Shown one piece after another: positions 15,101 through 30,100 of a stretch of DNA of 64,000 bases. Position numbers and translations under genes: made by a program. Source of the DNA: Arbacia lixula (lineage: Eukaryota > Echinodermata > Echinoidea > Arbacioida > Arbaciidae). A model generated the notes under the pieces. It was not told the origin of the DNA, made no database searches, and saw nothing but the letters and a program-made list of their open reading frames with translations. The stretch lies in contig OZ022586.1 in NCBI GenBank assembly GCA_963669155.1, positions 1,799,524 to 1,863,523 of the forward strand. Reading direction: 5' to 3'. Position 1 is the stretch's first letter; each line of letters opens with the position of its first letter.

Positions 15101-17366
15101 TATGTATAATTTGTGGCTTTCTATGTTTTTTATGTTCATGCCTGTACTGCACTTTGAAACACTTGTTTAACCTCTATATACAATGCATATTCTACTTATT
15201 ATTATTACTTTAACAAATTAAAGATTGTCCATCCCTTTTGCAAGTTTAAAATTTGAAATCGTCTATCACGATCATAAATTGAAGAAAGTGTGATTCAAGA
15301 CCATTTCTAAGAATAAAGCATGTTGAAGCTTTCTGTATATGTAAAAAATTTCAGCCGTTAAATTTCAAACCGACTTTTTTTCGTACTACGAAAAAAGTAT
15401 TAGTCTTTGTTACAGCATCTATGTGCTTATTATGCGTGTGTGAAATCCTAATTTTATGAGTAATTACCAAACTTTGGAGATGATTCCTCCCATAGAACAA
15501 ATTTTTCATAATGCGTTTTATAATTTAATAAACAGATTAATCAATAAAGCAGATATTTCAACACAAACTGCTAAGAGCCTGAGGTAAAGACTATTAATCA
15601 GACGTTGTTTACGTGCATTATTTGAATTTTACACTACGTATCAGTTTCAAATTGTGAATATGAAGCTTGCTAACACTTCTCTATATGTTTTGCCAATGTG
15701 TCGATGGTTTTGTGGTGATCTGAAAAAGGGACTGGCTGTCTTTAAAAGTAACCTGATTGTCCTTTTCCCTCAGACCATGCGGCTGGACTTTGAGCAGCGG
15801 CGCATTCCCATCCAGGAGATCATCAGCGACTCCGAGGCCTTCCTGAGGGTCAACCGAGACCAGCTGAGCGGTCAGCAGATCCAGGACATGCAGCAGCGCA
15901 TCAATGACCTCAGGAAGTACCTGGACCAGGTCATGGTCATCTCTGAGCAGATCGTCAAGGAGAACGAGACTCAGATCCTGGCGGTCAACATGCAGATGCA
16001 AGAAGCCGTGAGTAGATAGAAGTTCTCTGTATAGTTTGATGGAGATGTGTGATGGTGATGATAAATACCTTTGCATGAAAAACTCATCAACAACATTTTT
16101 GAAAATATGACATTTCATATTTTTTTGTCATTTTGTTTTCATACAGATATTTATAAATGCAAAGATTTTCCAATGCGGTATAAATAATATTAATCATTCT
16201 TCAAATACATCACAATGTCCATTTTACACACTTCTACTGACGGCAGAATTGTTGCTCTGAAGTAGAGATTCTTAACCTTCAATGAACAATGAGTGCAACA
16301 CACTGTTAAACTGTAATATAATAATCTGATATAGCCAATCTGATATTGCCAATTTTTTTGTACAAAAGAAAAAATTACTATGCAAGACAGTTTTACTATT
16401 TTCTAAATAGTGGTTATAAGAAAAGAAAGAAATCCCACATACTGTTTTGTAAACAAGATAAACTACTCTGTTCAATAAGTTTTCTTTAACTTGATTTCCC
16501 TTCAGTCTCAACTGAATCTGCAGTTCCTGGAAGTGTCTACCGCTCTGCAAGACATGCTGGAATGGGTGAAGCATGCCGAGGAACAACAGGCCACGCAACA
16601 ACCTCTTACAGAGACATGCAATGAGGTGGAAGCACAGTGCAAGACACATAGCGTAAGTCAAGTGAAGAAGGGATGTAGAATCATTGGGGAAAGCAGTGTG
16701 GTAATAGACCAATGTGTAGTTATACCATGGTCAGACAAACCACAGTCAAGTGAAGAAGGGATGTAGAATCATTGGGGACAGTCAGTCCGTTAGTCAGTCA
16801 GGCCACTTAACAACCCCTTACAGAGACCTGCAATGAGGTGGAAGCACAGTGCAAGACTCATGGCGTAAGTGAAGTGAAGAAGGGAGGTAGAATCATTGGG
16901 GAAAGCAGTGTGGTAATAGACCAATGCATAGTTACACCATGTTCAGACAATCCACTGAATAAATACTACTACACTGCATTTTGAATCAATCAATCAGTCA
17001 GTCAGTTCGTCCGTCCGTTAGTCAGTCAGGCCACGCAACAACCTCTCACTGAGATATGCAATGAGGTGGAAGCAAAGTGCAAGACACATGACATAAGTCA
17101 AGTGAAGAAGGGAGGTAGCATTGGTTGGGGAGAGCAGACTGGCTCAATTCTCGATGCCGCAAATGACTGTCGGCTTTTCAGGTGAATGTGTTACTGGTTA
17201 CTGGTTACTGTTGATGTGAACCTGGTTACTTTTGGTCTCGAAGCCTGGCACATACATGTAGTGCTTTGTGTGAGTGCAAGGAATCCTTATAGTCAAGAAA
17301 TAAATCAAGAGTATTTGAGAAAATAATACAGTTAAAAGTTGGAAATAGCCTGAGTGTGCTTTCAAT

Positions 17367-17435
<69 letters not shown>

Positions 17436-20400
17436 TTGACTGATTGATTGATTCTTATAATCAAGAAATAAATCAAGAGTATTTGAGAAACTAATACAGT
17501 TAAAAGTTGTAAATAGCCTGAATGTGCTTTCAATCCTTCAATCATATTTTCTAGAAATGCAACGATGACGTCCTTGACCACTCGGAGCCCGTCCAGAAGG
17601 TCATCCAGGACGCCAACACCCTCCTCAAAGCCAAGAGCGCCAAGCTGACGGACGAAGACCAGCGCATGCTGCGCGACGGCTCCGACGAGCTCCGCTCCCG
17701 CTATGACCGTCTCTCCAAGCACTCCACCGATCGAAACAACCGCCTGGGCTTCGCCCGCGAGGATCTCCGCAAGATGGAGGAGGATTTTGGCGAGTTCGGC
17801 GAGTGGCTCCGCATGGCTGAGCAGGAGCTGGAGGCCATCGTGAGGAATATCGCCCTCGACGGTGACGGTTTGGGCAGGCAGGTCACGGAGCACAAGAAGT
17901 TTGTGGATGATGTCGTCACTCACTCTGCGGACCTCAAGTACACCAACAAGGCTGCCCAGCAGTTCCTCAACTATGCCAAGGTACGGATAGTGCTTGTACT
18001 CTTTCTTCTACTTTTTACATGCTCACCATATGCATGTCTCTAACCTGGCAGATAATACAGGGCATGTATTATCTGTGACAACATAGTTTTTTAACTGTCA
18101 ATATACTGTAGCTGTCAAACCTTGTTTCTATACATTGTCCATGGTTGTGCATTGTAAAAACTGGTAATGTTACAGCTCCTGATAGGCACCTGCTTTCATT
18201 CCATTTTGATGTACCAAATTTCATTGTTAATCAAATGCCCTTTTAAATCTAAGGATCTGATAAGTATAGCGTAAGCATGTTTGTGTTAATTGTGAATATA
18301 TATTATGTCAGTGATTTAATTGGTGATGATGCCATTCTTAAGGGGTCATCTACAAGGTTCATTTACACTTGATGAACTTCTACCTATCTTCTCTGTGAGG
18401 CATACACGGGTTTCTCATGTTACATTAGGTGTTTCACTTATCACTTTAACAAAACAAAACAGATTTGAAAGCATTATGATATATGATGAGATATTTCTCT
18501 ACCTATCCTCTCTCACAGACCTACAAAGAGTTCATCGGTGAGTTCCGCGACAAGGTAGCGTCTCGCGAGGTCCAGCGTGCCTTCCGCGAAAACCCGGACA
18601 GCGGCATCATCCGCCAGATCGTAGCGGACTTCAACGCACGGTACGAGCGGCTTAAGACCGACAGCTTGGACCACAGCGACTTGCTTGCCCGACTTGTCGA
18701 CAAGCACAACCGATACTGGACCCGTGTTAGCTCTACACAAGACTGGCTGCAGGTATGAGGATTGAGAATATATGGCGGGTGCATTTTGGGGTTTTTGCTC
18801 TCTATCTGTTCACAAGACCATTCTCCAAAACTACATGTATTACCAGCAACGTTGCCAGAACTGGCATAATTATGCTTTCTGGCATAATTTGGACACTTTC
18901 AGCATAATTCATTATGCCGGCATAATTTTGGCATAATTCAGCTTTTTTAAGCAAATAATCTGGAATAATACGAGCTTCTTTAGCATAATTTTGATAGGAA
19001 AATAGTGTCGGTGTATAATACTGTGCGGCCACTGCGTGCGGCGCGCGGGTGGCTGTACTGCATAGAGTTATGGTCCAAAGTTCTTAACTTTGAGGCTGAT
19101 TGATCTACATGTGATAAATAATGAACAATGTTCTTAAATGCTCTCCACTAAATGTATAACATTATGTTATGAAATGCCTAAGGGAGAAGTTGTATATAAC
19201 AACCAAAGAAAACTCAGGATATATTCTCATATGGGGCTTGTTTTTAAATGTGTGACATATTTTATGCAATTCATATTCGGAAGAAAAGGAATATTGTGAC
19301 CAAAGAAAATTCTCAGGATGTGTTCTAAGATGGGCCTTCTTTTGTAATGTATGTTTTGTAATAAAACAATACTTGACGCTTATAGCAAAATCATTATGTT
19401 TGTTATCTTAAATGTTGTTAAATTGGTTAAGAAATATTATATGCAGTGCCCTAGGAAGAATAAGAAAAGACAACTCAGGATTGTGTTCTCAGTTTGGCCT
19501 TAATGTTAGATGTTTTGTACTTGTTTTTGATTACAAAATCACTATGCTACTGATTGGTGTACCTGTAATTTATGGAAATACATCATTGATCTTATTTACA
19601 TTCTTCAACGCTCGTTACTGAATTTAAAAGACACATATGCGATAACTTCTTTATTTAAATTCCTTACATCGTACAGTATGCAATGCTTTAAATAGGAAGA
19701 AGCTGTATAATAACCCGAAACAACTCTGCATGGTTGCGTTCAGATGGGCCTTGTTTTATATTAGCTGCTTGTAATAAAACAATTGCCTTGATTTGGGCCA
19801 GAATCCTTGCCTTTTATGCCAAATTCAAAAAAGACAAAACAAAACTTGCCTTTTATTAGTGGTGTGTGTAAGGTGGAAAATTGTTCACTTCTGTCTACAA
19901 GCACCAAATTTGGCACAAATTCATATTTGAAAAAATATTAGATATAGAAGCATCTCAAAATATTTTCAGGGTTGCGTGGGGGCAGCCCCAAAGTGCCACA
20001 GGGGCCCTAATATGTTATTTTTACTTATTTTCAAAAACGCATGGCCGGACTTGAAAACAAATTATTAGTAATCAACCTCAGGTAATAAGGACCCTGCCTC
20101 GTTAAAGTGTGGGTTCACAAGTGGCAAGGGGCCTGGGGATGGCTCCCCAAACGCCTCCCCCACCCCCCCCCCCCCCCTATCATGGGCAATTTTCTCTTAT
20201 TTTTAAAGGCTTGTTCTCAATAATAGATAACTGGATGGGAATCATCCTTAGGTAACAGGGAACTTAAGTTGTTGAACTTGGGGTACACTTGTAAGTGGCA
20301 AGGGGCTGGGGGGGGGGGGGGGGCGGGTAGCCCCCAAGACTCCCCCGGGGGACATTTCATCAACATTTTTTGTCTGAAAAGTTGTCTTTCTCCGACAGTT

Positions 20401-21063
20401 ACCATAGTAACAGTCAGAGGCTAATGCCTCTTAGCCAATCAAAGCCGAGGATTTCACTGAAATTGTCAGCACTGACTATTTAGTCAGTGCTGACAACTTT
20501 CATGAAATGCCCTCCAGGAGGAAACTTTCTCTTATTTTCTAAAAAAAAAAAAGGTTTTACTCAAGAATAAATAACTGTACTTTAACCACTTGATAGGAAT
20601 CATCCTTAGGTAATAGGGACCTTAGCTTAATAGCTTAATAGCTTAGCTTAATAGGGGTACACAAATGGCAAGGGGCCGGGAGGGGATACCTCACCCCCCC
20701 CCCCCCCCAAAAAAAAAAAAAAAAAAAAAAAAAATGCCTCCAGGGGGGCAACTTTTTTCTGAAGAATAAATACTGAATGGCTTTAAACCAATCCTGATAA
20801 ATGTGAACTTAAGTTGTTAAAATGGTTGAGTGTGTGCGTGTGTGTGTATTGTGTGTGTATTGTGTGTGTGTGCGTGTGTGTGTATGTGTGTGTATGTGTG
20901 TGTGTGCGTTTGTGTGTGTATGTGTGTGTGTGCGTGTGCGTGCGTACGCGCGCGCGTGTAAACTTAATGTGAACTTTAAGTTGTTAAAATGGTTGAGTGT
21001 GTGCGTGTGTGTGCATGTGTGTGTATTGTGTGTGTGCGCGCGTGTGTGTGTGTGTGTGTGTGC

Positions 21064-21105
<42 letters not shown>

Positions 21106-24100
21106 GCGTGTGCGTGCGTACGCGCGCGCGTGTTACGTAACGGGAGGGTCCAAACGGGTTCGGCATAATTTTTTGCCATTTAGCATAATTTCGCTGCTCT
21201 CCTGGCATAATTTGATTTTTCTCACTGGTCACACTGATTACCAGGGCCATGTTGATTACATGTTTTGCACTATTGTGACATACCATTGATGGAAAGTACC
21301 ATGGTAACAGCAGTTAAGTTGAAAGCCCATTGGCTGCTATCATGCTAAAACAAATGGAAATGTACATGCAACAGGGTCCAAACATATTGAAAACATTATT
21401 CTACTGTGGTTGATTAAGGTCTGGATTTACGGCATTCATGCAATTTACATCATGCCCTTGACTTTTTTTACAGTTGATATTAGCCAAACAAAATCTACAA
21501 ATATGCACACATACATGTACGTGTACATCGTATTTGAACATTTTTTCTCTGTGTCGATATTGATTACTTTCGACCATTACTACCATTACGTCTTAAATGT
21601 TATGCTTCTGTGTATATAAATAACAGGTATATGGAAGAAGATAATTGGTAAATGCATGTTCATTTTTAATCTTAAGTATGACAATCAGCCTTGACAGCTT
21701 TCGTCTAGAGTGAATAAATATTAATCTGTTAACATTTCTTTTGATCTTTTTCAGGGTGCGGCTGACGGTCTTGTGGAGCTCCAGCGGGAGCCGATTGGAG
21801 CGGAGACCGCCACCATCAGGCGACAGATCGAACAGCTCAACAACTTCAGGAAGGAGGTCGGAGGTCACAAGAAGGATGTAGACGGCGTCACAGAGTCAGG
21901 GGTGGACCTTAGCCAGTCTCAGCCGAACATCAGGCCCACTGTCGATAGGACCACAGGTAATGATTAACCTTGTGACCTGTTAATGATAATTATATTAATT
22001 AGAACAATGATCCTTATTATGATGATGATGTTAATGTGAGTGATAATGAAAATTTAGATTCTATGAATAAAGCAGTGTATAAATTGCCATTTAAACTATT
22101 AAAAAATGTTGATAAGAAAAGGCAACATATTTCGATATTCTTTCTTTGATCCCTCAAGGTGACATTGTGGATAAGTACGACGCCCTCCAGGCCCAGATTA
22201 ACGACCGAGCCAACGCCCTGGAGGATGCCCTCGCCAAGTCGCAGAATCTCCATGACAACATCGATGAGCTGATGTCGTGGCTGGACAACAAGGAGAAGGA
22301 CGTCCACATGATGAACAAGGGCACGGTGGTCGTGGTGAAGTCAGCGCCCATGGAACAACAGATGTCTCAGGGCAAGGTACGAAGAACAATGTTGCGTAAT
22401 CTTGCGCGATAGACGACAGGCTATCAATAGATTTTTAAATTCCTTATAGGGCGCAATTAAGCCATACCCCTTTGGTTACTGCAGTTCCATGGCAAATTTT
22501 GACATCCAAACTGGATCAGGGCTCACAAAGCCAGGAAATCTAACAGTAAGCAGCGGGTTAATGGTTGATTAAACAGTTTTTTTTTCATACACATTAATAT
22601 CATTACTTCAATTTTGTTAAAAATAAATGAACCTAGTGGAAAAGACAATTTGATGCCAATTACAGTTTGGAGCATTCACAAATTTGGATTACTACAAATC
22701 TATTGATTACAGAAATTCTAACTTGATGTATGTTTTTGCAAATGAACTTGTGAATGAACAATGAACAACATTTTTAGAATGGGGCATGATTTTTACTGTA
22801 CATTTATTTGCTGTGTATGAAATACAGTATAATTTTAGAGCAAAATGACTTCAATAATCATAACATCAGTGTGCTTTCTTTTCACATCAAAACACTTAAA
22901 TGTTAAAAAAGCATTACAAATGATAATCCTGCGCTATGTTTAATGTTTTTTGTGTTTTCGCTGATCAGATGATGGTGGACGAGATTGAAGTGAAGAAGCC
23001 TGTCCTGGAGCAGATGGTGATGGCAGCAAACAGCTTTGTCCAGAACTGCGCTCCGGAAGAAGGCACCATCATCAAGCAGAAGCTGGATGCACTCCACTCC
23101 AGATACGATCAGGTACCTTCCTTCCTTCCCTTATTTCTCATCCTTCCTTTCTTTGTATCTATTGATTCACTTAATTTAACTTAGGGCTGCATGGCCTCCT
23201 GCAGATATCAACAGATAATTTGAAAAGTTTTTCATTCATTCTTTCTTTCCTTCCTTCATTTGTTAATGTACTGGTATCTTTTCATTTGTTTGAATGTATC
23301 AACTCCATCTTTGGAACTAGGTCCCTTGAATGCTAAAATTATTTACTAAAAAAAAAATAACTTTTTTTTTTTTTTTTACAAACTTTCATTGCAAGTTTTC
23401 TTACATATCACTGATCTCCATATACATCTGCTCTCTGAAACTAGGACTCTGCAGTGCTTTAGTAATTTATTTACAAGCTTTCTTTGCATGTTTCATCTAA
23501 TATCACTGCTCTCTTATCTGCTGCCTGGCACCAGGTCTCTGGGACGTCGAAGGACCACGGTGTTCAGCTAGCGAGTCTGAAGGACCGTCTGAGTGACTTT
23601 GAGCGAGCTCTGGATGAGCTGGAGGACTGGCTGCTGCCCCGCATCTCTAGGGTGGAGAGCAAGGAGTTTATGACTCAGGAGCTGCCTCGAATCAACGATG
23701 AGATCCAGGTATATAGGCAGTGTGGTTGATGGTTGCTAGGGTGGTTGGTGTGGGGGGGGGATAGGAAGGTACACGTACATTGCATGCTTGCAGTCCAAGC
23801 TTGTCTTGAATCACCAATGAGATGCAGGTATATAAGCAGTTTGGTTTGCTGGTTGCTTGGACGGTTGGGGGCATAGGAATGTACATGGCATGCCCACAGT
23901 TCAATCTTGTCCAGAGTTACATGAATCATTGGCTCCTCCTCAATATTTCAAAGAGGTTCAGATCAGGGATCACTGGTAGATTTTCTGGAAGAAGGAAGAG
24001 GGGGCGTGGCAAAGTAAAGAAATAACCTGTTGGGTTTATCCCCATGTTAAATTACATAGGTAAATGTACTATCTACATTTAGACATCACTTGTTTTTCCG

Positions 24101-27100
24101 ATTATCATTTATGTCATCGTCATTATTATCCATATCATTATTTTTCAATCAGCAATGCCGTCGTGAGCTCGATCAGCACAAACCGCAGTACAAGGTCATC
24201 CATGACATCGCTGATGAGCTGATGAAGAACCCCAAGGCCACCGACGTGTCTGAGGTGAAGACTATGCTCAAGAACTGTGAGCTGAACTGGGAGACGCTGG
24301 AGAATGCTGTGGCCAAGCGGTATGTTCTCTCTCCAGATGTCTATGCTTTATTTTCTAGAAGAAGTCATACATACCTACAGTCCTAAAGAGCAGAGGTTGC
24401 TCCAAAAAGATTTAGATACTTTGCCTTTTTTTTGAACTTGTAATACATGTTAACCGTATAAACAACTTATGGGGAAATATAATCTTAAAGACTGTTGAAG
24501 GTGTGATGAATATCTCATTCAAATGGACTTAATGAAGTTGTATAAAAAAGATTGTCTAGCTTTGAACAATTGTGTTCTACACTCCAGGTATTATACCTGT
24601 TGGAAATCCCTAAAAATGACTACTTGTGATGTACATGTATTGTGCATATTTTTCTTTGACGTACCACTGCAATTCAATATTTTATTGATACATTTACGGG
24701 CAATTCGCAATTTAAGGCACTTTATTTTTAGTGCAAGAAGCATGATTTTAATTTTAATGTGAATGCTTGCCTTGACTCCACAGAGCTGAGCAGTTTGACC
24801 GCAAACAGACAGCTGCCAAGAAATTCAACACGTCTTACAAGGAAACGACCGGCTGGACAGACAACAAGATGAGACAGATTGACCAGATGGGCTCTGTGGC
24901 CCGAGATGTCTCCCAGCTCAAGAAACAGATCAACGAGATCAAGGTATGTTACATAACTCTCTTGTGTCTATCTTTGCTCCTTCTCCTTCTTCTTCATCTT
25001 CTTCTTCTCCTTCTTCTTCTTCTTCCTCTTCTTCTTCTTCTTCTTCCTCGTCGATTTCTTCTTTTTCTTCTTCTTCTTCTTCTTCTTCTTCTTCTTCTTC
25101 TTCTTTTTCTTCTACTTCTTCAACTTCTTCTTCTTCTTCTCCTTCTCCTTCTTCTTCTTCTTCTTCTTCTTCATTTTTTTTTCTTCTTCTTCTTCTTCTT
25201 CCTCTTTTTTCTTCGGGTTAATCTCCCTCCTTTATTCCCGAAGATTCTTGCAGATACTTGGTCTTGGTCTCTCCCATTCTCTTTCTTCTCTCCATTTCAA
25301 CTCTTGTTTCCTTGTTCCTTTTAGGAATGTATTACATAACTCCCTTTCATCTATCGCTCCCTCTTTTGAGCTCTTCTGTCTGTATATCCCTCACTCTATT
25401 TCTTCTTTATATTTCCTCTCATTCAATTGTTTCTCATCCTCTTTTCTCTTTATTTTTCTCTGTATATTTTAATCTCTTTGATCCTTCCTTGCGGCTCGAT
25501 AGCTAAGTACCCTCATGAAGTCCATGGAATATGAATGCTTTGATTCAAAAAAGTGAATTGGATCCATTGATGTCATAGATCAAAATTGTGGCACATTGGC
25601 TAATTTCATTTTTTTTTTTACGTAACATCTTATACTTTTTGCAGCCATTCCAAAAGGAGGTGAAGGACTACAAACCCACCATCGATGAGAACTGGCGCTT
25701 CGGTACGGTCTATGATCGTCTGATCAGCGAGACGGAAGACTCCATCAACAACAGGCCTCACTATCGCTCAACAGAGATTGATGTGACCAAGCCGATTGAT
25801 GCCAGACCGACAACATACGCCATGCCGGACTTTGTGGAAGACAGTAAGATTGTTTCACTGTGCTGTCAAAATATTTGTAGAGGTTGTTTTCTGTGGGCCT
25901 TTGATCATATCAATAGACAAAAACCAAACATGAATACCTCTGGAATATGAAGCATTAATTTTTATAAACAAGACAATCATCACAGCATGTGCTTATGTGG
26001 GCTTATCAGTTTGTGTTGAGGAGGTGGGGCGGGAGGGGGGGGGGATGGGGAGCAATGTTTGTCATGTCTGGTTTGTTTCATGAGGGTGTGGGGGGGGGGG
26101 GGTCGCCACACATACAAAGAAACAATTCATACATTTCCCCAATTGTGAGATTTTGTGCTGAAATGGTTAAAAATGATTCATCCTAATTTTTTTTGTGGAA
26201 GACACATCACAATTTCATGGATTACATGTAGGTACCCTTAACCTCAACAGAGGACACTTTACAATTTCATGGATTTTGTACCCTTTAATCTCCGCAGAGG
26301 ACACGTTTGTTGACGACCAGATGGCAGAGGTCCAGGAGGGCTACAAGAACGTGCAGTACCAGGTCTCGGAGCGTCTTGAGGACCTAGAGCTGATGCTGCA
26401 GTTCCTGGAGCGCTGCGGAGGCATCTTTGGGCTGCAGGACTGGGCCAGCGAGACAGAGACCACGCTACACAAGATGAAACCTACCAGCAGGGACGTGGAG
26501 GAGCTGGAGAGGCAGATACAGGCATTCAAGGTAAAGCCTGGCTTTAAACTGTTCTTTACTGAGCCTGCCAAGTCTCTCTGATGTAGCAGGAGAGACCAAT
26601 AATACTGCATTGGATTCCATCACATCACCCAATCTCCCTGATTATTGATAGATTATTGTCATTGGGTTCTGTGCATTTTGTAGGCATCTCCCTGATATCT
26701 GATGAAATTTTCAAAAATCTTCCTGATTGTTGATTTTAAATGTTGGTAGCTCTGTATACATGTACATGCCGGCTGACTTTTCTCCATTGAGATACCGAGC
26801 AGCATGACTCCTGGTAATCTGCTGTATGCAAAATAAACAACAAGCTATGAACAAACTTCAAATTCCTTATAGGGCGCAATTGAACCACACCCTTTTTTTA
26901 CTGCAGTTCCATGGCAAATGTTGATATCCTAACTGGACCAGGGGGGCATTTCATCAAAGGACTTGTCGGACGTTTTATCCGACAAACTGTTATAAGCTAC
27001 TGAAATGCTTGCATCTTATTGGCCGAGAGCAAACTTGTCGGATAAAATATCTGACAAGTCCTTTGATGAAATACCCCCCAGGGTTTACAAAGCCCAGAAA

Positions 27101-30100
27101 TATACAAGTAACCGTGAGCAACGGGTTAAGGCAAATGAAAGCAGAAAACTTCTTGAGTGAAAAATACCTCAAAATATCCAAGAGTTTTGCGCAACATGGA
27201 AGTAAGAAATAGGACAGATGCTGAAATTTCAAGGAATGTAATCATAAAGAAAACACACACTTTGCTACAAGAATAGTATGGCATCGTTCTAGGACCTACT
27301 GCAGAGGTAAAAGACCATTCTCATATTTGTCTCAACTTTCTTACAGCCCATCTGCAAGGACATCGCCGACCACCGCTCCCCGGTCTCTGACGTGACGGTC
27401 CACGCCGAGCAGTTCCTGCGCAACACCCAGGACAAGCTCAGCCCAGAGCTGCAGACCGAGCTGGTTGCCATGGTAACAGAGCTACGAGAGACATACGAGA
27501 GGCTGGTGAGGGACAGCCAGGGCTGGCTGCGTGAGGCGGAGGACGCCCTCGCCAACTTACGAAAGGACAGGGATGAGACGGTAAGACCATAAAATACATG
27601 TATCATTGACATATCATTGAAAACAAAAGTAAAATACATTCTATATAATCGCGTTAACATGCAAATTATTTCATGGACTGATTTTGTTGTTGTCGTTTTG
27701 TAATTTTCTGAAAGAAAAGCAATGAAGAAAATGAATATCAAAAAATAGACTAGATATGTCTATTTCAAAAAGCGGTATTTGCTGTCTTACTCTATCACTG
27801 AAGTCCTATGCCTGATTTCTTTTCTTTTAGCAGTTTACTACATCAGCATGAAGATACATTTCTTCTCATGATATGTATTGCATCTTGTATATTATTTTTT
27901 AGTGTACACATATGTGTGTGCTGTATCTGTGTGTCTGAATTGTTGAAAATCTTTGTTGTTTCTCTAGATGTCGGTGGAGGAGAGAGTGAGGGAGTTAATG
28001 AGACTCCTGCAAGATCTACTGGATTGGGTGGCTCAAGCCGAGAAGCATCTGGGCTCTGAGCAACCACAGGAAGAGGTCATCCAACCTCTACAGAGGCAAC
28101 AGCAGGACCACCAGGTCAGTAATCCTACTCCTAATCCCATGGGATTAAGCGTGTAGATTATCCCCAGTCTTTTTGCAACTTGGTGTGCAAAGCTGAGAGA
28201 TATATTGGTTCTAAACAGCTGCAAGAATATTTCAAGTTGTCTCACCCTTATCCTAATCCTAATCCCATGGGATTAATAATTGCTGGATTAAGCATAGATC
28301 GGCTTGTTTTGCTGCACCTCAAAGATTGAATGGCAAAATAATGTTACAGTATCATCTCCTTCTAAAGGACAAAATTGTGGTTGATAGAGGTTACAAGCCA
28401 TTTGGCTACATACTTTGGCTGCTTGGCCAAAGCCAGGGTAATAATTAAGCGCTTTGGGTAGTACTTCGTTCCAGGAAAGCGCTATACAAAAGCCGATAAT
28501 CATTTTAAAAATAAATCAATGTAATGCCAATGCTCCTCCTCTTTGCTGCTCCCAGGTCCTGCACACAGGCATCCAGGAGTATCAGCAGCCTATCCTGGAG
28601 GCCGCCCAGGACGTCGAGTCCCTCATCAAGCAGTTCCCCAAGCGCATCGACCAGCCCACCCAGAAGAACCTGCGCAGCTTCGCCCAGGACCTCAAGTCAC
28701 GCTACAACGTGGTCAGCTACCAGTCCACCAACCGCTCCACCAAGCTGGCCTCCCAGACGGACGAGCTCCAATCTCACACTGAGGATGGCGCCGACTTTGA
28801 GACGTGGCTGGCCAAGGCGGAGAAGACGCAGGCCGATGTCTTGAGGAATGTCGGGAGAGACTTTGAGACGCTGAAGAAGCAGAACGCGCAGCAGAGGCAG
28901 TTTAATGAGGACGTCGTCAGTCACGTGGCGGAGCTACGGATCCTGAATGTCACAGGACAGAAGTTCCTGGATGCTGCTAAGGTAAAGATTTTCTTAAATT
29001 TTGTTCAGAATTGGCATTCCTGCTGTTTCTCTTTGATTATCATAAGTTTTCTTTTAACATTCCCAACTAACATGATTTTCATAACCTATTTATTTGATTT
29101 TGTAAAGTTACATGAACGTAAATATAATTTGAATTTCACTGCAATTAATTTTTGTGCACAACCATAGGTCTATAGATAAAATCTTAATTTCACTGCATTA
29201 ATTTCTTTTTCACTTTCATAGGTCTATCGTCAAGAACTGACTGACTTCCGCAACACCGTCCTACCAAGGGAATTCACTCGTACCTTCTCCGAGAACCCCA
29301 ACACCAACACTATCCGCGACAAGCTCGCCGACTTCAACCAGCGCTTCGATCGCCTGAAGCTGTCGTCAGCTCAACACATGGAGCTGCTGCGAGAGCTGGT
29401 GGAGCGGCACGCCCTCTATGCCAAGGCGAAGGGTAGGATGCTGGACTGGCTGCCTGGAGCTGAGAAGACAGTAGAGACCCTCTTGAGGGAGCCCGTTGCT
29501 GCAGAACCGGCCAACGTCCAGAAGCAGATCGATAAACTGGAGGTCAGTTATTTACCGTTTTTGGCTTTCCTTCAACTTCTAGTATTCTGCTGTAGTGGTC
29601 AATACATTAATGTCTGCTAGTTGGATTCTAGACTCTGCAAGTTTGAGGATTTTAAATGTTAGTTGCTACAGAACAGGACAAATTTCCGAAGAAGATCACC
29701 AAACTGGATTCACTATATCTGATGATGTGAAACGCACAATTTTACTCTTTTACGTCTCACTGTTGCACTTTCTCCAACAAGGCACAAATCCTACAGATAG
29801 GGTTAACAGTTGTTTTGGGTTTTTTTTAATGGTTATTTGATATTCTAAGGCCATTGATTAGTGATATCATGCAAAACAAATATTGTATCAATCATATTTA
29901 CCATTTGTATATCTTGATCACCAGACTGTGCGTGATGATGTCGTGCTCCATCTCAAGGACGTTGAAAACGTCAAGGATGCCTCAGATGAACTCCTTGAGG
30001 TCCAGGAAGAACTCCGGCCTGAGGTCACGCGCGACGTCAACGACATCGTCTCCCGCTACGATGCCCTCGATGGTCAAATCGCGGCCAGGCTCAACGAGCT

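Noticed and set aside
17426-17923. Minus-strand frame of 165 codons opposite exon 25, and similar long frames opposite exons 49, 15774-16007 and 62704-63129
   Set aside because: They mirror exons with strong codon bias on the plus strand and show no independent protein signature.
20822-21289. Open frames of 67-155 codons on both strands rich in Cys/Val or His/Thr
   Set aside because: They are translations of TG/CA microsatellites.
24869-25324. Poly-Leu and poly-Ser open frames after exon 32
   Set aside because: The frame runs from exon 32 through the donor into a TTC microsatellite; the exon ends at 24943.
26251-26297. Upstream acceptor copy as an alternative start of exon 34
   Set aside because: It would add 47 nt and shift the frame.
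29168-29221. Upstream acceptor copy as an alternative start of exon 38
   Set aside because: It keeps the frame (54 nt) but meets a stop codon after three codons.
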